Of a DNA stretch of 64,000 bases, positions 46,116-56,279 are shown one piece after another. This stretch comes from BJGV01 sp964194745. GTDB lineage: Bacteria; Pseudomonadota; Gammaproteobacteria; Burkholderiales; Nitrosomonadaceae. The notes under the pieces are model-generated. The model searched no databases, was not told the DNA's origin, and saw nothing but the letters and a program-made list of their open reading frames with translations. The position numbers and the translations under genes are program-made. Each line of letters opens with the position of its first letter. The stretch's first letter is position 1. The stretch covers positions 1,054,001 through 1,118,000 of the forward strand of contig OZ252054.1 in NCBI GenBank assembly GCA_965248035.1, given 5' to 3'.

Positions 46116-47396
46116 ATGAGCGTAGTGGCTGTGGTTGGTTTGGGATATGTCGGATTACCTTTGGCAGTTGAATTTGGTAAAAAAGGGAAAACTGTAGGCT
46201 ATGACCCTTCCAGTAGCAAAATCGAGAGCTATAAACGTTACATCGATCCGACTGGCGAGGTTTCATGTGATGCAATGCAAGCCGCAAAGAATCTAACTGT
46301 GACTACCGATCCAAGTGAGTTGTCTTTGGCTGACTATATTGTAGTTTCGGTCCCCACACCAGTAGACCTTGCTCACCAGCCTGACCTTACGTCGCTTATT
46401 AATGCGAGTGAAAATATTGGGAAGCATATGAAACGTGGTGTCATAGTTACCTATGAGTCTACAGTCTATCCTGGAGCAACTGAGGAAGTTTGCGCTCCGA
46501 TTTTAGAGGAGCATTCTGGTATGAAATGGAAAGAAGATTTTCACGTTGGTTTTTCTCCAGAACGGATCAACCCTGGCGACAAAAAACATACACTTACAGC
46601 AATCGTAAAGGTTGTAGCAGGGGATGATGAGGGTACCCTAGAGAAAGTAGCCGTGCTCTATGAAAGTGTAATAACCGCTGGTGTACACCGCACATCAAGT
46701 ATTAAGGTTGCTGAAGCTGCCAAAGTTATCGAAAACACTCAGCGTGACCTTAACATTGCATTGATGAACGAGTTAGCCATTATTTTCAATAAGCTAGAAA
46801 TTGGTTCATTAGAGGTCTTGCAGGCCGCCGGCACCAAATGGAATTTTCTTCCTTTTCGTCCCGGTTTGGTAGGGGGGCGCTGCATTGGTGTGGATCCCTA
46901 TTATCTTACTCACAAGGCAGAAATGATTGGATACAGCCCCCAGGTGATCTTAGCTGGGCGTCGTATCAACGACAGTATGGCAAAGTTTGTCGCAGAACAA
47001 ACGATAAAGCAGCTTATTAAAGCCAATTGTAATGTCAAAGGTGCGAAAGTAAATGTGCTTGGGCTGACGTTCAAAGAAAATTGCCCTGATTTGAGAAATT
47101 CTAAAGTTGCTGAATTGATACATGAACTAAAATCATACGGAGTTGAGCTGCATATTCATGACCCTGTGGCGGACGCTAAAGAAGCGCGTCATGAATATGG
47201 TGTAGAACTTGAATCGTGGGAGAGTCTTCCACGTGCTGAGGCGATTATTGCTGCGGTGTCTCACCAAGAGTTTATTGAGAGGCCAATATCTGATTTTCAG
47301 TCCAAGGTTATTGAGAGGGGGTGCTTCATTGATGTTAAATCTCAGTTTGACCAAAAAGCGCTTAACAAAACTGGCCTTAATGTCTGGCGGCTCTGA
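46116..47396 (+). CDS. tviB: UDP-N-acetyl-hexosamine 6-dehydrogenase (TviB/WbpO type)
   Basis: Oxidises UDP-GlcNAc or UDP-GalNAc to the uronic acid for capsule or O-antigen. The Rossmann motif VAVVGLGYVGLPLAVEFG, PTPVD, FSPERINPGD and the catalytic cysteine in VGGRCIGVDPYYL near residue 260 are clear. It has 426 residues, normal. A GGAGATGA ribosome-binding site precedes the ATG. It is followed 27 bp later by a matching 4-epimerase gene, which is broken, so the pathway probably no longer runs. The symbol is by similarity; the exact sugar is not certain. Confidence 0.88.
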   Translation: MSVVAVVGLGYVGLPLAVEFGKKGKTVGYDPSSSKIESYKRYIDPTGEVSCDAMQAAKNLTVTTDPSELSLADYIVVSVPTPVDLAHQPDLTSLINASENIGKHMKRGVIVTYESTVYPGATEEVCAPILEEHSGMKWKEDFHVGFSPERINPGDKKHTLTAIVKVVAGDDEGTLEKVAVLYESVITAGVHRTSSIKVAEAAKVIENTQRDLNIALMNELAIIFNKLEIGSLEVLQAAGTKWNFLPFRPGLVGGRCIGVDPYYLTHKAEMIGYSPQVILAGRRINDSMAKFVAEQTIKQLIKANCNVKGAKVNVLGLTFKENCPDLRNSKVAELIHELKSYGVELHIHDPVADAKEARHEYGVELESWESLPRAEAIIAAVSHQEFIERPISDFQSKVIERGCFIDVKSQFDQKALNKTGLNVWRL

Positions 47397-47423
47397 ATTT
47401 AAAAGACAAAGAGTAAGTTGGAC

Positions 47424-48455
47424 ATGACAAAATATCAGAGTGCCCAGGAGCATTTGAAAGAGCATCAATATTGCTGGTTAATTACCGGCGTTGCTGGCTT
47501 TATCGGATCCAATTTACTGGAGACACTGCTCAAGCTGAACCAGAGAGTAATTGGATTAGACAATTTCTCAACCGGCTACATGCACAATCTCAATCAGGTA
47601 AAGGATTAGGTAGAGACACAGGCCTGGCTTAATTTTAAATTTATTGAAGGGGATATCTGTCAGCTGGAAGATTGCAAGAAGGCTTGTTGCGAGGTGGATT
47701 ATGTCTTACATCATGCAGCTCTAGGGTCTGTGCCACGCTCAATTGAAGCACCCATTCTGACAAACGAGAACAATATTTCTGGATTCCTAAATATGCTAGT
47801 GGCATCGAGAGATGCTTCCGTGAAACGTTTTGTTTATGCAGCATCCAGTTCAACTTATGGTGACCATCCTGATTTGCCCAAAGTGGAATCGATGATTGGC
47901 CGACCGCTTTCACCGTATGCGGTCACTAAGTACGTCAATGAGCTTTATGCTGAAGTATTTTCTAGTTGTTATGGTATTAAGTCCATAGGGCTGTGCTATT
48001 TCAATGTTTTTGGCCCAAGGCAAGACCCGAATGGTGTTTATGCTGCCGTGATTCCACAATGGATTGCTGCCCTTATTAAGGGCCAATTACTTCGAATAAA
48101 TGGTGACGGGGAAACCAGCCGGGATTTTTGCTATATAGAGAATGTTGTTCAAGTAAACATTCTTGCAACGCTGACCGATGATCCTGAGGCGGTCAATCAG
48201 ATGTACAACGTAGCACTTAACGAACGAACAAGCCTTAACCAGCTCTATGAAATGATACGTTCTTTGTTAGTGAGAAAATTTCCAAACTTGAAGAATCATA
48301 GGCCTCAGTACGTGGCTTTTCGTGAGGGTGATATTCGTCATTCCCAGGCGGATGTTTCCAAGGCTATCAGGTTGTTAGGTTATACACCAACTCATCGAAT
48401 TGATGACGGCCTTAAGCAAGCATTGGACTGGTACATCGCTCATGTTGTTGCCTAA
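47424..48455 (+). pseudogene. UDP-N-acetylglucosamine 4-epimerase (WbpP/TviC type), nonsense mutation
   Basis: A short-chain dehydrogenase-type epimerase that would convert UDP-GlcNAc(A) to the galacto form. The N-terminal WLITGVAGFIGSNLLETLL is followed at codon 62 by TAG (47607-47609). The same frame then continues without any shift to the end, with the SSSTYGD catalytic serine region, YAVTKY catalytic motif and FNVFGPRQDPNG. Restored length is 343 residues, the usual size. A single nonsense change thus separates it from an intact gene. It pairs with the upstream dehydrogenase. Confidence 0.92.
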
Positions 48456-48731
48456 GTTTTCCTTCAATATTCCACCCCTGAAACGGATTAAAATTTAATA
48501 AAGTACGGTTGTTAATTATTGAAAAACTAGTAATTGTTGCTGATTGATAGTTGTCTAGTACTCAATATTTCATTTCACATTTGTTGATTATAGTTTTAGA
48601 AATTAATTGAAAACTAGTTAGCGAGCAAACTAAACTTGTTAGTTAATCTAAGCCTTGCTAAAACTAGCGATAGAATGTGAAAACGGTTTGTTGATATCGT
48701 TTGTAATCAGTGTGGCGATGCAAACAACCGT

Positions 48732-49590
48732 TCAACTACCAACAACACTGGTACGATACGGGTGGATTCGTTTCTTATAGAGCTTCCTGATTTTCTTTAC
48801 ATAGTTCTTTGTCTCGGTATAAGGTGGGATTCCGTTGTATCTTTCAACAGCTCGTTCTCCTGCATTGTATGCCGCAGCAACCAAAGACACATTGCCCTTG
48901 AAAATGTCAACAACCATTGAAGGTAGGCCATACCACCCTTAATGTTATCCTCCGCATCAAAAGCATTCTTGACGTGAAAGCGCTTTGCGGTTGCAGGAAT
49001 AAGTTGCATCAGGCCCCGTGCGTTCTTAGGTGATAGCACACATTAAATCCAGATTCAACAGAGATGATAGCCATCACCAGCTGTGGATCTACCGCATAGA
49101 GTGGAGCCAGTTTGGTCACTAGTTTGAAGATATAATTGTTGGGATAAATCGCATTTTTCCCATTTTCAGTCTGTTGAAGGGGCGTTTCTAACAAGCAGGA
49201 TGGAAACGATGCCGATGCAGAGGCCTTGGTATAAAGCCCCATTTTTTGCGCGTGAGCGTGTCCTTGTTTTGCAGCCATATCAAATAAATGTGAGGCTATA
49301 CTATCGCTTCTCGAAACACCGCGTCCATTGGCATACATCCACCCAAGAAAGAATTCTGCGTCAGCATCACCCATTTTTGCTGCTTTGCAATAAAGCGTAG
49401 CAGCTTTAGCATGATTCCGCGGGACACCTTCAGCGTGTTCGTATTTGAGAGCAATCAATACTAGCTCTTTGGGATTTTCAGAATTTAATGAATATGGCAA
49501 CTTAAACAATAAACTGTCTGCAGCCACAGCATGGCAGAGCCAGAAGGGCGATAAACCTAACAGCACGAACAATCTGAAATAAAAAGACAT
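48732..49590 (-). pseudogene. SEL1-repeat lytic transglycosylase, two frameshifts
   Basis: A signal peptide (near CHAVAAD), Sel1-like repeats (AKAATLYCKAAKMGDADAEF), then an SLT domain with the catalytic glutamate in MAIISVESGFN. The frame is lost near 49040; another frame continues with LSPKNARGLMQLIPATAKRF. One missing G near 48906 leads to a third frame with GNVSLVAAAYNAGERAVERY and a basic tail. Joined, they form one transglycosylase of about 286 residues. Such enzymes cleave peptidoglycan and often serve secretion or polysaccharide systems. The gap 48456-48731 is AT-rich with nothing recognisable. Confidence 0.88.
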
Positions 49591-49862
49591 TATGTAGTGT
49601 TTAAAATGTTTATAGAAAATAATGCTAATACTATTGAGTGTGGAATTCTGTGTGAGAAATCACAATGTATTTTATGCACCCAGATGAGCCTTAAAGTATA
49701 AATATCAGCAATTTCTGTGCCACTATTTAATTCTTGTTTATATACAGGCTGGTAATCGAATAAAACGAAAACAAACTAGAGTTTGTGTAAATAAATTCGA
49801 CAATTTTAGGCTAGGGACCCTAGATCTAGTGCGATAGAAAAGTACGTTTCTCAGATTTATAC

Positions 49863-50671
49863 TCAGTAGTAATTCTCTCTCTGCGAAACTTTGTCTGCGG
49901 ACTTCGCAATTTCATGCTCCATTCTTTTATTATGTCGCTGTAATTTGATATCTAATCGAGTGATGATTTCCGAAGCAGCATAGATAATCTGGCTTGAACT
50001 AAAGCCTGCTCTAGTCATCTCCTTGTAGAAAGATTTGGTCAGAATGTTTGCAACTTGTCCTGGATTTTGCATGGCATTCCCAGGCGAATTCACAATGTTT
50101 ACTTGTGCTTCTTGTATTAGTGCCAGTTGGGCGAAACGCGAGTTGAGAGAGATCTGAAGTTGTATCTCCTGTTGTATCGCTTGAATGGACTTACCAATGA
50201 ACAGGGCAACTACATCGAGCAGGTTCAGATCGAGTTTATTAAAAACTTCTCTGTGCCCGCATACGTTGACCACACCTATTATACTAGTGTTAACTTCAAT
50301 CGGCGAGGAGATCAAGCTCTTACGCGGGTCATTGGCTCGCCGAGCTCGATTGGCAAACCCAGATTTTTTTATATCTTCAATTAGTAAGGACTGGCCAGTC
50401 GCAACAACGTGTCCTGCATACCCTCGCCCTTTCCAATCGACTCTTTATATGCAACAGCTGGCAACATGCCGTAGCTAGCGCAAACTCGCATATGCGAGTT
50501 TTTAGACTCCGTATTGCTAAACAACATGATTGAGCAATTGTCAGCACTAAGGATTTTGGCTGTCATTTCCGCAAGATGTAGGAGTTTTTCGTCCAGGCTC
50601 TTATTTTCCAAATAATTGGATATGCCTTGATAACTGAACAGCGTATTTTTCACATCACCTATAGCACTCAT
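49863..50671 (-). pseudogene. GAF-domain protein, one-base frameshift
   Basis: The N-terminal part (50671 down to about 50418) begins MSAIGDVKNTLFSYQG and reads as a GAF domain (LADNCSIMLF-like core). It shifts after GKGEG; adding one base (GGTATGCAGG should read GGTATTGCAGG) gives IAGHVVATGQSLLIEDIKKSG, joining the second half (SPIEVNTSIIGVVNVCG) and a C-terminal helical region. Full length would be about 270 residues. GAF domains sense small molecules or bind partners; no output domain is obvious. The 272 bp between this gene and the transglycosylase contain nothing I can identify. Confidence 0.82.
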
Positions 50672-50866
50672 TTTAATTCAGCCCATTGGAGTAAAGGTGT
50701 TTCACAATATGTTACTTCAATCTCTTTATTGCCATAATTATTACTTTGTAACCGTAGCGCGCTATGAGGCTCGATTACTATACCACAAGACTGTTTGAGA
50801 AATTGCTGCCAGGGATAGTATCAGAATGCATGGTACGTAGTGGTTTTCATCATTGGGAGGCAGCGA

Positions 50867-51940
50867 TTATTCAGGCTTGGGTGAAATAAAGGCTTTGTGG
50901 AAAAGATGACGCGCAAGCAGCAACGGTGGCATGCGTAGCCAATTTCCCCTTACATAAAGTCCTCGTTTTGCAGTATTTGTTAGCCAGTCTGAGCAGCTCG
51001 GATGATCTGGCATGAGCGCTCGAGTGAAAAGTTTATCCATGAATGTTAATGTTAACGGATTCGGACGACCAATCTCTATGGCTTTCATTGTACTCGGCGG
51101 AATATGTGTATGTAGTATGCGCGTTGTGTAGTGTAAAGAATAAAAAAGCGTACGTGTCAGTTCTAGTTCCTTTGCCCTCTCCACAAGTACAATCCAGAAC
51201 GATGGTAAGTTACTGAAATTACTTAACAGACTATCAATATCGACTAGATCCCGAAGGCCGTTATCTAGTTCCGACTCATTAAATAAGTGAGCGGCACTGT
51301 GTAATACCATATCAACTGGGGCAAGAATTTTCAAATCAACATATCCATCTAACGAGCACGCTGACGCACGAAGTTTGTCAGGACTAGGATGGATAGCTGC
51401 TGTTTCCGGCAGAATTGCATGATGAACATCGATAACAGATGAGCGTTTGATGTGCCGCATGGGGGGCAATTCATGCATCCATCTACGGTAATAACGCTGG
51501 TCATAGGTATCATGATGGGTGGTGGCACAGCCGTGGAGCATTAAGGCGGCTTCTACCTCATTGAGATTATCTTTGGGTACCATGATATCTATATCAGAGA
51601 AAAGACGCCCCTTAGCAGGTGGTAGCTCTGCCATAACATAGGCGGCTCCCTTAAGAAGAATTATAGGCCCTACTTTTGCTAGTGCTTTCCGAATCATAGT
51701 GACTTCCCAATGAACTGCCTTGATTTGCCTTTCAGCGATAACTTGTGTCCATTCAAGATGATCACGGGGTTTTGGGGGTACACGATCAATCAAACCTCGT
51801 TCATTCAGTAAGGAGTGAATTCGTGCTAGTAGGTTCGAGCATCGTGCATGGCGCAAGAGCAAATCCCAGTCTGCTAGATTCAGAGAAATTGCTACTTCAG
51901 GGTTCCGAAGTACTCTTAATACCAATAGATTCGGGTTCAC
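50867..51940 (-). CDS. Nucleotidyltransferase-family protein of a HprK-related system
   Basis: A 357-residue protein with a DNA polymerase beta-like nucleotidyltransferase motif, LLKGAAYVMAELPPAKGR then FSDIDIMV, near residues 95-120. In other betaproteobacteria such genes occur next to a HprK-related kinase (HPr-rel-A) in exopolysaccharide/exosortase regions. Here it overlaps the kinase gene by 4 nt (ATGA) and follows it, so they form one operon. The reaction and substrate are unknown. It is intact although the kinase is frameshifted. Confidence 0.72.
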   Translation of the reverse strand: MNPNLLVLRVLRNPEVAISLNLADWDLLLRHARCSNLLARIHSLLNERGLIDRVPPKPRDHLEWTQVIAERQIKAVHWEVTMIRKALAKVGPIILLKGAAYVMAELPPAKGRLFSDIDIMVPKDNLNEVEAALMLHGCATTHHDTYDQRYYRRWMHELPPMRHIKRSSVIDVHHAILPETAAIHPSPDKLRASACSLDGYVDLKILAPVDMVLHSAAHLFNESELDNGLRDLVDIDSLLSNFSNLPSFWIVLVERAKELELTRTLFYSLHYTTRILHTHIPPSTMKAIEIGRPNPLTLTFMDKLFTRALMPDHPSCSDWLTNTAKRGLYVRGNWLRMPPLLLARHLFHKAFISPKPE

Positions 51941-52856
51941 TTTGAGGCGGCCGGTGGCTTTAGCACTGAAAATGTTTCAATAGCATCCTCCAGGGAGCTG
52001 TAAGTAAAGTCATAACATTGTGACGCACCAACTAATCCAGTTAAGGTTTCAAATCCCTTTATCCCGAGAAGGCTGTAATTAAAAACGTTATCAGCAATCC
52101 GAATAAATGCACGGGATCTTAATAATTTTTTCAGTTGGGTAGGTGCCCCAGCCTGATATTTTGGAAAATCACCCAAGCAGCCTGGGCAGTTTCATCTGCG
52201 CGAACGATACTGTTTGTTGGTGGTTTCATGTGGGCAACCGTGCCCTTTATTGTGTCGCTAATTTTTCGACTGAGGACAGCATCAGGTTCGTAGCGTTGAA
52301 TAATATCGATAGATTGGTTTTTTAAACTGATAGGTCGTGGAAGTGGAACGATTTTTCCGTCACTGATTTGTATCAAGGCAAGTTCATCAGAGAGTAATCG
52401 CCAGCCACGGTTTACCAAGGCCGCACAAAGAGTGCTCTTACCTGATCCGGGTGGGGTGGGTAACACGGCAGAATAACCACCTTTCTTGATTACTGCTGCA
52501 TGGATGATCAAATAGTGATTGGCATGGCTAGACACGCACCAATTAAGCCCCCACTCCAACATAGGAAAGGCTTGGTCAGCTGGCAGTGGACTAACCGGGG
52601 GCTTACCATCAAACAAAAATTGAATCTGTGGTTTGAGCCAACGTCTTAGATTACGAGGGTATGTAAGGGAAACATGGAAGTCCGCGAAATCTAAGTGCTC
52701 AATTAGTGGGTAATCAGCGTAAAGCAACCTGATTCCTTCAGCAACGCTGGGGATCGAAGTTTTCAAATGAGTGATGAAGGTACCGGTTTGGAGAAACAAT
52801 CCAGCATTTTTGAGTCGATGCCCTAGTTCTGAAGCTGTTAGTGTAGATATATTCAT
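51937..52856 (-). pseudogene. HprK-related kinase A, one-base frameshift
   Basis: The product shows an N-terminal domain, then the P-loop PTPPGSGKSTLCAAL near residue 150 and RLLSDELALI, as in HprK-type serine kinases. After QAAWVIF the frame shifts; restoring one C:G pair at 52163-52164 reads PKYQAGAPTQL and continues to the end (YDFTYSSLEDAIETF). The restored length is about 307 residues. The start at 52856 (MNISTLTASELG) is preferred over 52919. Its usual companion, a PqqD-like small protein, is not seen upstream. The 434 bp between it and yqgE contain nothing I can identify. Confidence 0.85.
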
Positions 52857-53290
52857 AGGGTATCTTGCTGAGTCAGTCCTTCGTGGAATTTGTTGTAAGC
52901 AGAAATGGAACGATCGCAAGAGCTACGACGAATGCTCTAGCTTAGCTCCCGGTTCAAAGGAGTGCAATACTACAAGCAGTCAGTTTAATCGCAAGTTATA
53001 TAAGATGGAGATTTTCGTGTTCCATTGATTTGTACAAAATATTCGTTATCCACACAGTCATTACCTACACGAAAATAAGGCTTACAAGAGTTATTCTCGA
53101 TTATTGCTATCTTGTCTATTGAGTTTATAGATTATATGGAGATAAATTGGGTTATTTTTATTGTGCGGCAATCGGATGTTATTTATTTCAATACCAGTTT
53201 TTGAATCGACGTGTTTCATTTTTGGGTGCTGGGAGAATTGTGGGGAAGCGGCAACCAGTTTACAATAGAGAGTATAGTAATAGTACTTTC

Positions 53291-54254
53291 ATGCAAAGCA
53301 TTAATCTGACACATCATTTTCTGATCGCCATGCCGGTAATGGCAGATACTTGTTTTTCCAAGACGCTTATTTATATCTGTGAGCACAATGAGCAGGGTGC
53401 GCTGGGGATAAGTCTGAGTTGTATGTTGAGGTATCAGTACCACTTAAACAAGTCACTGGGGAGGACGCAGAGGGTACTAGTTATTAGGAGTGCAGTTTGA
53501 TTCTGATGGTGAAGCGTTCACTGGCGGTACCGGTCCCATTGAAGCGTTTAAGGATTTAGACAATGGAGCAGAAGCGGGTGAAGTGACTGAAGAACCAGAA
53601 GTAGCATTTAAGTTTTAAAAACTGTTTTGGTGGTTTAATATAAACTACCTTAGATTAAAAATCCTGTGAGGGGAGCTATGGAGATCGGGGATAACCATGT
53701 TAAAAACTTCCGACCAAATTTATAGCCACTAGTGTACATGACATAAGGCACCGTGTACGGAACCTTGAAATTTCCCTTTTGTTATGCCTTGGGATTTGTT
53801 TCCACTAGTTATAGTGATTAACCGGAATATTGATTCGACTTTGGAAAATTTGTTCGATCAGCTTGAAATTCCTTGTGAAAACTCGCTTCTTAAAGGGCTG
53901 CCAGTATTGTTTGGAGGTACGGTACAGCTAGATCGCGGTTTTGTGCTACATCAGCCAGCTGGTGAGTGGCAATCCACTCTATCGACAAGCCATGAATTAG
54001 GGCTTACTACCTCACTTGATATTTTGCAGGCGATTGCCAACGAAGAGGGTCCGGAACAAGTATTGGTTACGCTAGGGTACTCAGGATGGGCACCAGGTCA
54101 GATTGAGCATGAACTAACTCAGAATGATTGGCTCACCGTGAAGGCTTCACCTAGTATTATATTTGAGTTATCACCGGATGAGCGATTGCCAGCCGCGATG
54201 CAATTGCTGGGCATAGATTATTCCAGTTTGTCAGGTGAAGCAGGGCATGCTTAA
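53291..54254 (+). pseudogene. yqgE: YqgE/AlgH (UPF0301) gene split by a 403-bp insertion
   Basis: The first 40 codons (MQSINLTHHFLIAMPVMADT to EQGALGI) match the YqgE start, and from 53814 the frame resumes exactly at VINRNIDSTLENLFDQLE and runs intact to AGHA, the usual C-terminus. The intervening 53411-53813 is foreign. Without it the joined protein would be about 187 residues, the family size. YqgE is a conserved protein upstream of ruvX; its function is not well defined. The ATG at 53784 in the insert could restart a truncated protein of 156 residues. Confidence 0.92.
53411..53813. mobile_element. 403-bp insertion of unknown origin within yqgE
   Basis: Both junctions carry ATA (53408-53410 and 53811-53813), compatible with a 3-bp target duplication. 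The insert holds a decayed C-terminal coding fragment: VEVSVPLKQVTGEDAEG, a frameshift, then LGVQFDSDGEAFTGG and a GlyGlu-rich acidic end with TAA at about 53618. I do not recognise this protein. No transposase or clear inverted ends are seen. Whether it is a short mobile element or a captured fragment is not resolved. Confidence 0.6.
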
Positions 54255-54291
54255 GAGCGGCATATTTAATTAAGGATTAACCATATTATTC

Positions 54292-54759
54292 ATGCAAAAT
54301 CAGCAGCATTTAGCACTTGATGCAGAGCGTCCCCTTGTTGGAACTGTTTTGGCTTTCGATTTTGGCGAGAAGCGCATCGGTGTGGCGGTGGGCGATTTAG
54401 GACTAGGTTTAGCGCATCCACTTGCTACAGTGCATGAAGGAATTACAAAACGGCGCTTCGACACCATTACCAAACTAATTGAAGAATGGAAGCCAGTGCA
54501 ATTGGTGGTAGGGTTGCCTACTCATGTTGATGGTACAGATCACGAGCTAACTCGTTTGAGCAGACGATTTGCGCGGTGCCTGGAGGGTCGTTTCGGCATT
54601 AGTGCTAAGCTTGTGGATGAACGCTATACTTCCATTGCTGCCAGAGTGACGTTACGGGAAGCGGGTATCAAGAGAAAAAAACAAAAGCTAGTATTAGATC
54701 AAGTGGCAGCTCAACTGATACTACAATCTTATTTTGATAGACAATATGTACCTACCTGA
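54292..54759 (+). CDS. ruvX: RuvX/YqgF-type Holliday junction resolvase-like protein
   Basis: A 155-residue RNase H-fold protein implicated in 16S rRNA processing and recombination. Visible are VLAFDFGEKRIGVAVGD with the first catalytic aspartate, VGLPTHVDG, and LVDERYTSIAA near the C-terminus. It follows yqgE (conserved order yqgE-ruvX-pyrR-pyrB) and overlaps the start of pyrR by 14 nt. Confidence 0.95.
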   Translation: MQNQQHLALDAERPLVGTVLAFDFGEKRIGVAVGDLGLGLAHPLATVHEGITKRRFDTITKLIEEWKPVQLVVGLPTHVDGTDHELTRLSRRFARCLEGRFGISAKLVDERYTSIAARVTLREAGIKRKKQKLVLDQVAAQLILQSYFDRQYVPT

Positions 54760-55252
54760 TGCAGAACAATTACTAGCTGATCTGACTGAGAAAATGCGGC
54801 CAGATGTTACCAAAAACACTGTGTTGGTTGGTATTTACACCGGCGGGGTATGGCTAGCGGAGCGACTGCACCAGACTTTGGGACTTACGCTTCCTCTTGG
54901 CGCTCTAGATGTTTCTTTTTACCGAGACGATTTCGGTCAAATCGGTCTACATCCTCAGGTCAAGCCTTCTAACATTCCGTTCGAAGTGAAAGGTCGTCAT
55001 ATAATACTGATAGACGATGTGCTCTATACAGGGCGCACCATTCGTGCTGCTATCAACGAATTATTTGACTATGGACGACCTGCTAGCGTCCGCCTTGCGG
55101 CTCTAGTAGACCGGGGTGGTAGGGAGTTGCCTGTCGCTGCCAATTATGTCGGAGCGACGATCGTTTTATTAGAGGATAAAATGCTGGCTCTAGAACAGAG
55201 TATTAACGGAAAACTAAGTCTGAGTTTATATGACAAAATATCTCCGGGATAA
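54746..55252 (+). CDS. pyrR: Bifunctional pyr operon regulator/uracil phosphoribosyltransferase
   Basis: A PRT-fold protein of 168 residues with the PRPP-binding motif ILIDDVLYTGRTIRAA. In many bacteria PyrR regulates pyr expression through RNA and has weak uracil phosphoribosyltransferase activity; in proteobacteria the regulatory role is less certain. The ATG at 54746 is chosen over an in-frame TTG at 54734. It overlaps ruvX by 14 nt, and its stop shares one base with the pyrB start (TAATG), so the four genes are translated as a unit. Confidence 0.93.
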   Translation: MYLPDAEQLLADLTEKMRPDVTKNTVLVGIYTGGVWLAERLHQTLGLTLPLGALDVSFYRDDFGQIGLHPQVKPSNIPFEVKGRHIILIDDVLYTGRTIRAAINELFDYGRPASVRLAALVDRGGRELPVAANYVGATIVLLEDKMLALEQSINGKLSLSLYDKISPG

Positions 55253-56202
55253 TGAATAATAACCCGCAGTTAAATAAAAGTGGTGAACTGCAACACCTCC
55301 TCACTACTGAGGGGCTTCCAGGTCCTATTTTGTTAAACATACTCGACACCGCTGAATCATTTGTTGGTGTCCCCGAGCGTGATATTAAAAAAGTACCGTT
55401 GCTGCGCGGCAAGTCCATATTCAATCTGTTCTTCGAGCCCAGTACCCGCACTCGTACTACCTTTGAAATCGCCGCCAAACGGCTATCAGCGGATGTGGTA
55501 AACCTCAATATTGCAGCTTCCTCTCAATCTAAGGGAGAGACGCTGTTAGACACAGTGAACAATCTTTCTGCAATGCAAGCTGATATGTTTATTGTGCGAC
55601 ATTCACAAAGCGGCGCAGCTCATTTGATAGCTCGCCATGTGCGACCCGAAATGCACGTCATAAATGCTGGTGACGGGCGACATGCGCACCCTACCCAAGC
55701 GTTGTTAGATATGTTTACCATTCGCCGTTACAAAAGTGATTTTCATAATCTACGCGTGGCTATTGTTGGCGACATTTTGCACTCACGGGTAGCACGATCA
55801 CAAATTCATGCGCTAACTACTCTTGGGGTACCTGAAGTACGGGTAATTACACCTAAAACCTTGTTGCCGACCAAAGTCGAGCGTCTTGGTGTGCATGTTT
55901 ATCATGACATGGCTCAAGGACTAAAAGATGTAGATGTGTTGTTGATGTTACGTTTGCAGAATGAACGTATGTTAGGTGCGCGTCTTCCTAGTGTTGAAGA
56001 ATATTTTAAGTATTACGGACTTACACAGGAAAAACTAGCTCTAGCCAAGCATGATGCTATCGTCATGCATCCTGGCCCAATGAACCGTGGTATTGAGATC
56101 GACTCAGCTGTAGCCGATGGAAAACAGTCGGTAATTCTGCCGCAGGTAACTTTTGGTATTGCAGTTCGGATGGCAGTAATGACAATTTTGGCAGGAAACT
56201 GA
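55252..56202 (+). CDS. pyrB: Aspartate carbamoyltransferase catalytic subunit
   Basis: PyrB condenses carbamoyl phosphate with aspartate, the first committed step of pyrimidine synthesis. The carbamoyl phosphate motif FEPSTRTRTTFEIAAKRL, HPTQALLDMFT and the aspartate-binding region near the C-terminus are clear. The 316-residue enzyme is followed 77 bp later by the dihydroorotase-like pyrX. In this arrangement the two proteins are known to form a dodecameric complex in Pseudomonas-type organisms. Confidence 0.97.
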   Translation: MNNNPQLNKSGELQHLLTTEGLPGPILLNILDTAESFVGVPERDIKKVPLLRGKSIFNLFFEPSTRTRTTFEIAAKRLSADVVNLNIAASSQSKGETLLDTVNNLSAMQADMFIVRHSQSGAAHLIARHVRPEMHVINAGDGRHAHPTQALLDMFTIRRYKSDFHNLRVAIVGDILHSRVARSQIHALTTLGVPEVRVITPKTLLPTKVERLGVHVYHDMAQGLKDVDVLLMLRLQNERMLGARLPSVEEYFKYYGLTQEKLALAKHDAIVMHPGPMNRGIEIDSAVADGKQSVILPQVTFGIAVRMAVMTILAGN

Positions 56203-56279
56203 AATTATTAATGAATACAAAATTTTGTGTTACCGAGTAAGGTTTTTATGTTCATTTCTATAACCTAAAATAGAGTTTT

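Noticed and set aside
53147..53290. N-terminal extension of yqgE
   Set aside because: The 48 codons before 53291 are not family-like; the MQSINLTHHFLIAMP start is canonical.
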